Below are positions 28,458 to 36,025 of a stretch of DNA of 64,000 bases, piece by piece (position 1 is the stretch's first letter; every line of letters starts with the position of its first letter). Source of the DNA: Streptomyces sp. A2-16. GTDB lineage: Bacteria; Actinomycetota; Actinomycetes; Streptomycetales; Streptomycetaceae. Under the pieces are notes generated by a model. It worked only from the letters and a program-made list of their open reading frames with translations. It was not told the origin of the DNA and did not search any database. The stretch is from contig NZ_CP063808.1 of NCBI RefSeq assembly GCF_018128905.1, positions 3,844,001 to 3,908,000 on the forward strand. Reading direction: 5' to 3'. The position numbers and the translations under genes are program-made.

Positions 28458-30407
28458 CTACTTCCGGCGTGCCCTGAGCCCGGAGACCAGCCTCCCGGCC
28501 AGCCGCCGCGCCCTGCGGACCATCCGCTGTCCGGTGGCGGGCCGGGGCGGACGCACGGCCACGACCTGCACCTGGCCGGCCTTCACCCGCAGCGCGAACG
28601 GCAGCGGATGAAAGCGCGGCCGCTCGGCGTCCGGAGCCGGGCTCAGCGCCACCCGCCAGGCCGCCCCGGTCAGCTCGGCGACCGGAAGCACCGCCTCCAG
28701 CAGGGCCGCGGAGCCCTGGGGACGCAGGGTGCCGGGCACCTTCGCGGACGCGGCGCCGGAACCACGGGTGAGCTCCAGCAGCACCGGCGTGTCGCCAGGC
28801 ACGTGGAACGGCACCGGCACCTCGACCCGGTCACCGGAGACCGTGACCTCCCCGGGCGTGACCTGCCCGAGCTGCAGTCGCTCGCCCGCCGTGTCGACGT
28901 CCAGCGCGAGCGTGCCCTGCTTCGCGGTCCAGTACGGCAGCACGACCCGGCCGCCCGCCACACCGGCGTCCGCGGCCGTACGTCCCTTGAGGGACACCGG
29001 GCCCAGCCGGGACTGCTTGGTCCAGCCGCCGAGCTTGACCCGGACGAACACGTCCCACAGCCCGGCGCCGAGCGGGCCGCCGTCCGCGGCGGTGGCCGGA
29101 TCCACGGCGGCGGTGCCGCGCAGCACGAGCCGCACCCGGCCGTCCTCCACCGGGACGCTCTCCCGGGTGAACTCGACGGACTGGAAGTACTGCGCGGAGC
29201 TGGCGCGTTCGCGCAGCAGCAGATCGACCGTGGCGCGTTTGAAGCCGGCCACGCTGTGGGCGCCGACCCAGTCCACGGCCTCGGCCACGGAGGCCGGCGG
29301 CTCGCTGAGCGGGGCGGAACTGCCCTCGGCGGGAAACGTCATCGGCGTACCGCCGGACGCGAGTTCGGCGGACAGGCCGAACTTCAGCACACCGCCGTCC
29401 CACTCGACACCGTCCGGCTCGACCTTGGAGGCGACGGATGCCTCCCACTCGGCGAACTCCACCAGGTCGTCGAGCCGGCCGTCGGCGATCAGGGCGGCGA
29501 CGACCTGCTGGGTGGGCTGCAGACCGGCCGCGACACCGGGCCCGAAGCGCTCGACGACCACCCCGCGGATCTCGGTGAAGAGCTCCTTGCGGTAGTCCTC
29601 CGGCGCGGCGAGCAGCCGCTTCCCGCGCATCCGCTCGACCATCTCGTTGCGCAGCCAGCGACGGAACAGGCGGTCACGGGTCGGCCCCGGCTCGGTGTAC
29701 TTCTCGACGACGTCGAGGGCCTCGCGCAGGTTCTTGAAGTAGCCCACCGGGTCGAAGCGCTGGAAGCCCGCGTTGGAGGCGTCGTCGCGCTTGAGGTGGT
29801 AGTAGCAGACGTAGTCGCCGAGCACGGAGACGTTGTCCGCGCGCAGGTACGCCTCCGTGACGAAGACGTGGTCCTCCAGCCGTCGCCTGCCCTCGGGGAA
29901 GCGCAGACCGATCCGGTCGAGGAAGGCCCGCCGGAACATCTTGTGCGGGGTCAGGCTGTCGATCAGCGGGGCGTTGTCGACGGTGGCCCGGGGGTGGTTG
30001 CGGCGGAACAGCTCCACCGGCACGCCCCGCCCCTTGCCGGCCATCTTGCCCACGACCACGTCGGCACCGTTGGCGACCGCGTAGTCGTACATCCGCTCAA
30101 GAGCCTCGTCGCCGAGGTAGTCGTCGTTGTCGACGAACATCACGAACTCGCCCTCGGACGCGGCGATCCCGACGTTGCGCGGCTTGCCGGACCAGCCCGA
30201 GGCCTCCTGGTGGATGACCTTGAAGTTCGCGGTCTCGGCCGCCACCGCGTCCAGCCGCGCGGGCGTGTCGTCGGTCGAACCGTCGTCGACGAAGATCGCC
30301 TCGAACTCGTCCGGGGGCAGGGACTGCCTGCGCAGCGAGGCGATGCAGTCCTCGATGTAGTTCCCCGGGTTGTAGACGGGGATGACGACGCTGACCTTGA
30401 CCGGCAT
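28458..30407 (-). CDS. GT-A family 2 glycosyltransferase with C-terminal beta-rich region, 649 aa
   Basis: The N-terminal GT2 domain (about 1-230) shows VSVVIPVYNPGNYIEDCIASL, FVDDGSTDDTP and the DxD equivalent FVDNDDYLGDEAL. This is followed by a helical region (about 240-330) and a ~300-residue C-terminal part that is beta-rich and Arg/Gly/Val-rich, ending in a basic tail (MVRRARRLAGRLVSGLRARRK). This long two-part architecture resembles actinobacterial glycosyltransferases of the TagF/teichoic-acid or exopolysaccharide type that carry an extra binding region. There is no membrane segment. An AAGGAG lies upstream of the ATG at 30405-30407. With the facing methyltransferase and the dead thymidylyltransferase it suggests a remnant or small surface-glycan locus; the sugar donor is unknown. 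Confidence 0.82.
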   Translation of the reverse strand: MPVKVSVVIPVYNPGNYIEDCIASLRRQSLPPDEFEAIFVDDGSTDDTPARLDAVAAETANFKVIHQEASGWSGKPRNVGIAASEGEFVMFVDNDDYLGDEALERMYDYAVANGADVVVGKMAGKGRGVPVELFRRNHPRATVDNAPLIDSLTPHKMFRRAFLDRIGLRFPEGRRRLEDHVFVTEAYLRADNVSVLGDYVCYYHLKRDDASNAGFQRFDPVGYFKNLREALDVVEKYTEPGPTRDRLFRRWLRNEMVERMRGKRLLAAPEDYRKELFTEIRGVVVERFGPGVAAGLQPTQQVVAALIADGRLDDLVEFAEWEASVASKVEPDGVEWDGGVLKFGLSAELASGGTPMTFPAEGSSAPLSEPPASVAEAVDWVGAHSVAGFKRATVDLLLRERASSAQYFQSVEFTRESVPVEDGRVRLVLRGTAAVDPATAADGGPLGAGLWDVFVRVKLGGWTKQSRLGPVSLKGRTAADAGVAGGRVVLPYWTAKQGTLALDVDTAGERLQLGQVTPGEVTVSGDRVEVPVPFHVPGDTPVLLELTRGSGAASAKVPGTLRPQGSAALLEAVLPVAELTGAAWRVALSPAPDAERPRFHPLPFALRVKAGQVQVVAVRPPRPATGQRMVRRARRLAGRLVSGLRARRK

Positions 30408-30722
30408 CGGTGTCCGGACTCCTTGGGTGGCTTGTGGCTTGCGTCACGGATTGACGCGTTGTGCGCCGATGTTAACGCCGCCGGACAAGTGCCGCGGCAG
30501 CAGGCTGCCTTGAGCGGCGGCACGCCCGGCGACGGAAGCCGTGTGCGTCGGAACCGGGGCAGCGACGCCGGCGACGGCCACCCCGGGATCGGCGTGCCGC
30601 GTGGATAAAGATGGCAGACGGGCGTCACCGGTTCCTCGACATCGGCATCGACTTCGACGTCGGCACGGGCGCGCGCCCCTCATGAGGCGGGGGGTCGGCC
30701 GCGAACCCTCTAGGGTGACTGC
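30408..30722. promoter_or_regulatory. Divergent promoter region (315 bp) with leaderless promoter for the phosphoesterase
   Basis: Near the right end TAGGGT (30711-30716) lies 6 nt before the GTG of the phosphoesterase, a typical Streptomyces -10 for a leaderless mRNA. No tRNA, hairpin or additional gene was recognised in the rest of the stretch. Confidence 0.45.
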
Positions 30723-31235
30723 GTGCGCCTGCTCCTGATGTCCGACACCCACCTCCCCAAGCGCGCCAAGCAGCTCCCCGCCCCGCTGCTCGCCGAACTC
30801 CCGCACGCCGACGTCGTGTTCCACGCCGGCGACTGGGTGGACACCGCCACCCTGGACCTGCTGGAGAGCCGCAGCGCACGGCTCGTCGCCGTCCACGGCA
30901 ACAACGACGGGCCCGAGCTGCGCGCCAGGCTGCCCGAGGTGGCGTACGCCGAACTCGGCGGCGTGCGCTTCGCCGTCGTCCACGAGACCGGCGCCGCCCA
31001 GGGCCGCGAGGCCCGCTGCGCCGCCCGCTACCCCGACACCGACGTGCTGGTCTTCGGCCACAGCCACATCCCCTGGGACACCACCGCCCCCGGCGGGCTG
31101 CGGTTGCTGAACCCCGGCTCACCGACCGATCGCCGCCGCATGCCCCACTGCACCTACATGACGGCGACCGTCGCCGACGGCCGCCTCACGGACGTCGAAC
31201 TGCACCGCCTGCCCCCACGCCCTGCCTCGCCCTGA
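30723..31235 (+). CDS. Metallophosphoesterase (YfcE/MJ0936-like), 170 aa
   Basis: All blocks of the small calcineurin-like phosphodiesterase family are present: MRLLLMSDTHLP (Asp8, His10), VVFHAGDWVD, VAVHGNNDG, FAVVHETG and LVFGHSHIP, closing with LLNPGSPTDRRR. These residues bind two divalent metals and hydrolyse phosphodiester bonds; the natural substrate of this subgroup is unsettled. The GTG at 30723 is 6 nt downstream of a TAGGGT box, so the mRNA is probably leaderless. The length matches the family (160-180 aa). It is a single gene followed by a hairpin terminator. Confidence 0.88.
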   Translation: MRLLLMSDTHLPKRAKQLPAPLLAELPHADVVFHAGDWVDTATLDLLESRSARLVAVHGNNDGPELRARLPEVAYAELGGVRFAVVHETGAAQGREARCAARYPDTDVLVFGHSHIPWDTTAPGGLRLLNPGSPTDRRRMPHCTYMTATVADGRLTDVELHRLPPRPASP

Positions 31236-31264
31236 GGGCTCGGCACCCACCGGCACTCATGAGG

Positions 31265-31302
31265 GTCCGGGCCGCTCCGCGTTCAGGGGAAGCGGCCCGG
31301 AC
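31265..31302. terminator. Terminator between phosphoesterase and the molybdenum hydroxylase operon
   Basis: GTCCGGGCCGCT (31265-31276) pairs with AGCGGCCCGGAC (31291-31302), a perfect 12-bp stem with a 14-nt loop between convergent genes. Confidence 0.7.
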
Positions 31303-31435
31303 GCTGCGAATATGCGCTGTCACGGACCTCCTTCCCGATCGGAGGCGGGGTGAGGGCTCGGTCGCCCTCTCCCGTGGCCGACGCGTACCCCTTCGAGCGC
31401 GCCCCACACCTCTCGTGCCGCACGGTTTGCGCGCC

Positions 31436-32062
31436 TCACCTCTTTCGGTTCCGCCGTCGCCGTATCCGCGTGAGCGCCACCACCACGAGGGCGGCCGCCA
31501 CCAGCGCGGCCGCGGCCCGCCCGGCGACCGGCACGCCGATCGCGCGCAACAGGTCGAGCGGCTCGGCGTCGGGCTCCGCGGGCTCCCTGGCCGGCCGGTC
31601 CGTCTCCGGGGACTCCTCGCTCTCGCCCAGCCGCTCCGCCAGGCACCCGGCGAACTGCCCGATCAGCCGGTCGCCCACCTCGGCCAGCACACCCCGCCCG
31701 AACTGCGCGGGCCGGCCGGTCACGGCCAGGTCCGTCCGCACCGACACGGCCGTACCACCGTCCATCCCGGTGAGCGTGCCGGTCACCGTGGCCCGCGCGG
31801 TCCCCTGGCCGCGGATCTCCCGGCCGCTCGCGCTCAGCACCATCCGGTGCGCGGTCTCGTCCTGCTCCTCGAAGACGGCGCTCCCCCTGTACGTCACCGT
31901 GATCGGTCCGACCTTGACCTTCACCGAGCCGGTCACGGTCTTGCCGTCGTAGTCCTCGACGCTCGCCCCGGGCATGCAGGGCGCCACCCGCTCGATGTCG
32001 AGGAGCACCCGCCAGGCCTCGTCGACCGGGACGGGCACGGTGAACTCGTGGTGCAGTTCCAT
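31436..32062 (-). CDS. coxG: CoxG-like SRPBCC protein with C-terminal membrane anchor, 208 aa
   Basis: The first ~145 residues are a CO dehydrogenase subunit G-type SRPBCC domain: MELHHEFTVPVPVDEAWRVL, then LDIERVAPCMPGASVEDYDG, VKVKVGPITVTYRG and RTDLAVTGRPAQFGRGVLAEVGDRL. After an acidic linker a single hydrophobic segment (about 178-200) and a basic RIRRRRNRKR end anchor it on the cytoplasmic face. In Oligotropha, CoxG recruits the hydroxylase to the membrane. It is the last gene of the operon, 19 nt after the XdhC-like gene. The role in this form II system is inferred. Confidence 0.82.
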   Translation of the reverse strand: MELHHEFTVPVPVDEAWRVLLDIERVAPCMPGASVEDYDGKTVTGSVKVKVGPITVTYRGSAVFEEQDETAHRMVLSASGREIRGQGTARATVTGTLTGMDGGTAVSVRTDLAVTGRPAQFGRGVLAEVGDRLIGQFAGCLAERLGESEESPETDRPAREPAEPDAEPLDLLRAIGVPVAGRAAAALVAAALVVVALTRIRRRRNRKR

Positions 32063-32081
32063 GGCTTCCTCCAGGCAGGCT

Positions 32082-33182
32082 TCATGAGGACGGATGGATC
32101 GCCCCCGCCGTCGCCGTCAGCGGGGCACCGCTGCCGCCCCAGCGCAGCGCGACGATCTCGGCGGCCACCGACACGGCGACCTCCTCCGGCGTACGGGCCC
32201 CGAGGTCGAGGCCGACGGGCGAGCGCAGCCGGGACAGCTCGGCCTCGGTGAGCCCCGATTCGGCGAGCCGCTTCATCCGGTCGTCGTGCGTACGGCGGCT
32301 GCCCATCGCCCCGATGTACGCCGCCGGCCGGCGCAGTGCCTCCTCCAGCAGGGGCACGTCGAACTTGGGGTCGTGGGTCAGGACGCAGATCACCGTGCGC
32401 TCGTCGGTCTCGGTGCCGCCGAGGTAGCGGTGCGGCCAGTCCACGACGACCTCCACGCCCTCCGGGAAGCGCTTCGGCGTGGCGAAGACCGGGCGGGCGT
32501 CGCAGACGGTGACCCGGTAGCCGAGGAATGCGCCGATCCGGGCGACCGCGGCCGCGTAGTCGATCGCGCCGAACACCAGCATCCGGGGTGGCGGGGCGAA
32601 GGAGTGCAGGAAGACGGCGACCGCGTCCTCGCGTCGCTCGCCGCGCGGTCCGTAGTGCCGCAACCCCGTGGCGCCGAGCGCGAGTTCGCCGCGCGCGTCG
32701 GCAGTGACCGCCACGTCGAGACCCGTCGTGCCGAGGGTGCCGGCGACCCGGTCGGGCCACACCGCGAGCGTGGCGCCCCGGGGAGCGGGGCCGTCGGTGA
32801 CCGTCGCCACGGTCACCGGGTGCCCGGCCGCGACCGACCGCGCGAGCTCGCCGAACGCGGGGTCGAGGGCGGCCGTCACGGGCCGTACGAGAAGGGTGAT
32901 CTCCCCGCCGCAGGTGAGTCCCACCGCGAACGCGTCCTCGTCGCTGTACCCGAAGGTCGCGAGGCGGGCCTCGCCGCTCGCCACGACTTCCTGGGCGAGT
33001 TCGAAGACGGACCCCTCGACGCACCCGCCGGACACACTGCCGACGACCTCGTCATCCGGGCCCACGGCCATGGCCGCACCCGGCTCGCGCGGCGCGCTGC
33101 GGCTCGTCGAGACGACCGTGGCCAGGCCGAACGGCACCCCAGCCGTGTACCAGCCGTTCAGCACCGGGAGGATGTCACGCAT
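32082..33182 (-). CDS. XdhC/CoxI-family molybdenum cofactor maturation protein, 366 aa
   Basis: The N-terminal XdhC domain (about 8-120) has TVVSTSRSAPREPGAAMAV, GSVSGGCVEGSV and VGLTCGGEI. The C-terminal Rossmann-type XdhC_C domain (about 195-335) has MLVFGAIDYAAAVARIGAFL, VCDARPVFATPKRFPEG and YIGAMGSRRTHDDR. Such proteins bind molybdenum cofactor and support insertion of its sulfurated form into hydroxylases. The start overlaps the VWA gene stop by 8 nt. It lies between the maturation genes and coxG, as in other cox-like clusters. Confidence 0.88.
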   Translation of the reverse strand: MRDILPVLNGWYTAGVPFGLATVVSTSRSAPREPGAAMAVGPDDEVVGSVSGGCVEGSVFELAQEVVASGEARLATFGYSDEDAFAVGLTCGGEITLLVRPVTAALDPAFGELARSVAAGHPVTVATVTDGPAPRGATLAVWPDRVAGTLGTTGLDVAVTADARGELALGATGLRHYGPRGERREDAVAVFLHSFAPPPRMLVFGAIDYAAAVARIGAFLGYRVTVCDARPVFATPKRFPEGVEVVVDWPHRYLGGTETDERTVICVLTHDPKFDVPLLEEALRRPAAYIGAMGSRRTHDDRMKRLAESGLTEAELSRLRSPVGLDLGARTPEEVAVSVAAEIVALRWGGSGAPLTATAGAIHPSS

Positions 33183-34293
33183 CGTCGGCTCCTTTCACCA
33201 CCGCCGCCAGACGCTCCAGCGCGGCCAGGCTGTGCCCCTCGACGAACGCGTCCACGCTCGGCAGCGCGGCCGCCATCCCGGCGGCCAGGGGCGCGTAACC
33301 GGGACGCGCCTTGCGCGGATTGGCCCAGATCACCCGGTGCGCCAGCCGGTGCAAGCGTCGCATCTGGGCCGCGAGCAGCTCCGGATCGCCACGCTCCCAG
33401 CCGTCCGACAGCACCACCACGACCGCCCCGCGCGCCGTGCCCCGCTGTCCCCAGCGGTTCAGGAACTCCCGCAGCAGCTCACCGAGCCGGGTACCCCCGC
33501 GCCAGTCGGGTACGGCGGCGGCGAGCGCGGCCATCGCCCGATCCGGATCGCGGTGCGAGAGCTCACGCGTGACACGGGTCAGCCGGGTGGCGATCGTGAA
33601 CACGTCGGTGCGGGGGCCACGGGTGCCGCGGGCGGCCGCGTGGGCGAAGCGCAGCAGCGCGTCCGCGTACGGCGCCATCGAGCCGCTGACGTCCACGAGC
33701 AGCACGACCCGGCGGGGCCGCACGGACCGCTCGCGATATCGCGGCCGGGCAGGCTCCCCGCCCTGCCGCAGCAGCTCCCGCACCGTCCGGCGCGGATCGA
33801 CGGTCCCGCGTCGCGCCGGCCGGCGTCGGGCCGTGCGCCGTACCTGGCCGTGCAGCGCGAACACGGCCAGCAGACGGCGCAGGGCCGCGCGTTCGGCGGT
33901 GTCCAGATCGGCGATGTCACGGTGGCGCAGGACTTCGGCGGAACTGGCGAGGGCGGCCCCGGACGGCGCCCCGGGTTCGTCGTGCGCGCGGGTTCGCGGC
34001 CCGGCCCGCGTCTCGCGTACGGAGATCCGCAGCCCGGGAGCGGGCATGCGGCGCTCGCCCGGTTCGCCGCCGAAGCGGGCCGCGAACACCCGGTCGTAGC
34101 GCTCCAGGTCGTCCCGGCTGCCGCACAGGGTCAGCCGCCCCGCCCAGTACGTCCGTGCCGGTCCCAGCTCGGCCACCGCCCGCAGGAAGGTGTGCACCCG
34201 CTCGGCACTCGCGTCGACGCCCGCCCCGCGAAGGGCGCGGGCGAAGGCGAGGAGGACGGCGTCGGCCCGTTCCGCCCCGGCCACCGTGATCAC
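33175..34293 (-). CDS. CoxE-like VWA-domain protein, 372 aa
   Basis: The C-terminal half carries a von Willebrand factor A fold with the metal-site motif VVLLVDVSGSMAPYADALLRF, the middle Thr block in DWRGGTRLGELL and VVVLSDGWERGDPELL. The N-terminal ~180 residues are Arg/Ala-rich helices typical of CoxE. CoxE works with the MoxR-type ATPase (CoxD) to mature the active site. It overlaps the ATPase gene by 4 nt and the XdhC gene by 8 nt. Confidence 0.85.
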   Translation of the reverse strand: MITVAGAERADAVLLAFARALRGAGVDASAERVHTFLRAVAELGPARTYWAGRLTLCGSRDDLERYDRVFAARFGGEPGERRMPAPGLRISVRETRAGPRTRAHDEPGAPSGAALASSAEVLRHRDIADLDTAERAALRRLLAVFALHGQVRRTARRRPARRGTVDPRRTVRELLRQGGEPARPRYRERSVRPRRVVLLVDVSGSMAPYADALLRFAHAAARGTRGPRTDVFTIATRLTRVTRELSHRDPDRAMAALAAAVPDWRGGTRLGELLREFLNRWGQRGTARGAVVVVLSDGWERGDPELLAAQMRRLHRLAHRVIWANPRKARPGYAPLAAGMAAALPSVDAFVEGHSLAALERLAAVVKGADDA

Positions 34294-35174
34294 CCCTCCC
34301 GCAGCGCCGCCACCAGCGACCCGCGCGCCCGCTCCGCGTCCTCCCGGTACTTCAGCACCGACCCCAACGTCGCCACCGCCAGTTCCGGGTCCACCTCGCT
34401 CGCCCCCAGCGCGTCCAGCGCCTCGGCCCAGTCGATCGTCTCGGCCACGCCCGGCGGCTTGAGCAGGTCCTCGGAGCGCAGGACCTGCACCAGAGCCGTC
34501 ACCTGTTCCGCGAGCCGTGCCGACACACCGGGCAACCGCCGTCGCACGATGGCGAGTTCGCGGGCGAAGCCGGGGTGGTCGAACCAGTGGTAGAGGCAGC
34601 GGCGCTTCAGGGCGTCGTGCACCTCACGGGTCCGGTTGGAGGTGAGGACGACCACCGGAGGGATCTCCGCCCGCACAGTGCCGAGCTCCGGGATCGTCAC
34701 CGAGAACTCCGACAGCAGCTCCAGCAGGAAGGCCTCGAACTCGTCGTCGGCCCGGTCGATCTCGTCGATCAGCAGCACCGACGGCCAGGTCTCCAGGGCC
34801 CGCAGCAAGGGCCGGGCGACCAGGAACCGGCGGTCGTACAGCTCGCCCTCCAGCCGGTCGGCGTCCACGGCCCCGGCCGCCTCGGCGGCCCGCAGACGCA
34901 GCAGCTGACGGGGGAAGTCCCAGTCGTACAGGGCCTGCGAGGCGTCGATGCCCTCGTGGCACTGGAGCCGGATCAGCGGGGCGCCGAGCGCCTCGGCGAG
35001 GGCGGCGGCGAGCGCGGTCTTGCCGACGCCCGCGTCGCCCTCGCAGAACAGCGGCCGGTGCAGCCGCAGCGCCAGGAAGCAGGCGATCGCCAGCCCGTCG
35101 TCGACGAGATAGCCCGTCTGCTCCAGGCGGGCCGCGACGTCGCCCGGTTCCTTGAACTCCGGGATGCGGCTCAC
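34290..35174 (-). CDS. MoxR/CoxD-type AAA+ ATPase, 294 aa
   Basis: An AAA+ module with Walker A EGDAGVGKTALAAALAEAL (about 40-58), Walker B VLLIDEIDRADDEFEAFLLELL, sensor-1 VVVLTSNRTREVHDALKRRCL and a C-terminal lid. MoxR-family ATPases act as chaperones with a VWA partner; in CO dehydrogenase clusters CoxD helps assemble the sulfur/copper or sulfurated active site. It overlaps its neighbours on both sides by ATGA, so the genes are strictly coupled. Confidence 0.9.
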   Translation of the reverse strand: MSRIPEFKEPGDVAARLEQTGYLVDDGLAIACFLALRLHRPLFCEGDAGVGKTALAAALAEALGAPLIRLQCHEGIDASQALYDWDFPRQLLRLRAAEAAGAVDADRLEGELYDRRFLVARPLLRALETWPSVLLIDEIDRADDEFEAFLLELLSEFSVTIPELGTVRAEIPPVVVLTSNRTREVHDALKRRCLYHWFDHPGFARELAIVRRRLPGVSARLAEQVTALVQVLRSEDLLKPPGVAETIDWAEALDALGASEVDPELAVATLGSVLKYREDAERARGSLVAALREG

Positions 35175-36025
35175 CCCATTCCCGCGGCGGCCAGCACCGC
35201 CCGCCTGGTCAGCACCCGCGCCAGGTGCGCCCGGTACTCGGGCGATCCCGACAGGTCCCGGGAGGGCCGGGTCCCCTCCGCCGCGGCCCGGGCGGCCCGC
35301 GCCACCGCGGATGCGTCCCCGCTGCCGGACAGCGCCTCCTCGGCCGCCGTGGCGCGCAGGGGCGTGGAGCCCATGTTGGTCAGACCGATCCGGGCCTCGG
35401 CGATGTGCCCGTCGTCCCGCCGCACCAGCGCGGCCACGCCGACGACCGCCCAGGACTGCGCCACCCGGTGGAACTTCTCGTAGTGGAAGCCCCAGCCGTC
35501 GGTCTTCGGCAGCCGGATCTCCACCAGGAGCTCGTCGGGCTCCAGCGCGGTCTGGAGATAGTCGACGAAGAACTCCCGCGCGGGGATCGCGCGCCTGCCG
35601 CCCGGTCCCGCGGCGATGAGCTCCGCGTCCAGCGCGAGCATGACGGCGGGCAGGTCACCGGCCGGGTCGGCGTGCGCGAGCGAGCCGCCGACCGTGCCCC
35701 GGTGCCGTACCGCGGGATCCCCGACCCCGGCCGTGGCGGCGGCCAGAAGACCTGCGTGCCGGCGGACCAGCGGGTCGCGGACCACGTCGTGGTGGGTGGT
35801 CAGCGCGCCGACGACGAGGGTCTCGCCCTCCTCGCGCACTCCCCTCAGGCCGGGTACGCGCCCGACGTCCACGACGAGTTCGGGAAAGGCCAGCCGCAGC
35901 CTCAGCAGCGGCAGCAGGCTCTGTCCGCCGGCCAGCACCTTGGCGTCCTCGCCGCCCTCGGAGAGCACGCGCACCGTTTCCTCGACACTGCTCGGACGGG
36001 CGTAGTCGAAGCTGGGAGGAATCAT
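35171..36025 (-). CDS. FAD-binding medium subunit of CO dehydrogenase-like hydroxylase (CoxM type), 284 aa
   Basis: The N-terminus MIPPSFDYARPSSVEETVRV opens the FAD-binding PCMH domain, with the FAD loops AGGQSLLPLLRLRL (about 32-45) and TVGGSLAHADPAGDLPAVMLAL (about 112-133). A CO_deh_flav_C domain follows from about 170. It carries electrons from the [2Fe-2S] subunit to an acceptor. The ATG at 36023-36025 overlaps the large-subunit stop as ATGA. A longer frame reading upstream is a shadow of the large subunit. Confidence 0.92.
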   Translation of the reverse strand: MIPPSFDYARPSSVEETVRVLSEGGEDAKVLAGGQSLLPLLRLRLAFPELVVDVGRVPGLRGVREEGETLVVGALTTHHDVVRDPLVRRHAGLLAAATAGVGDPAVRHRGTVGGSLAHADPAGDLPAVMLALDAELIAAGPGGRRAIPAREFFVDYLQTALEPDELLVEIRLPKTDGWGFHYEKFHRVAQSWAVVGVAALVRRDDGHIAEARIGLTNMGSTPLRATAAEEALSGSGDASAVARAARAAAEGTRPSRDLSGSPEYRAHLARVLTRRAVLAAAGMG

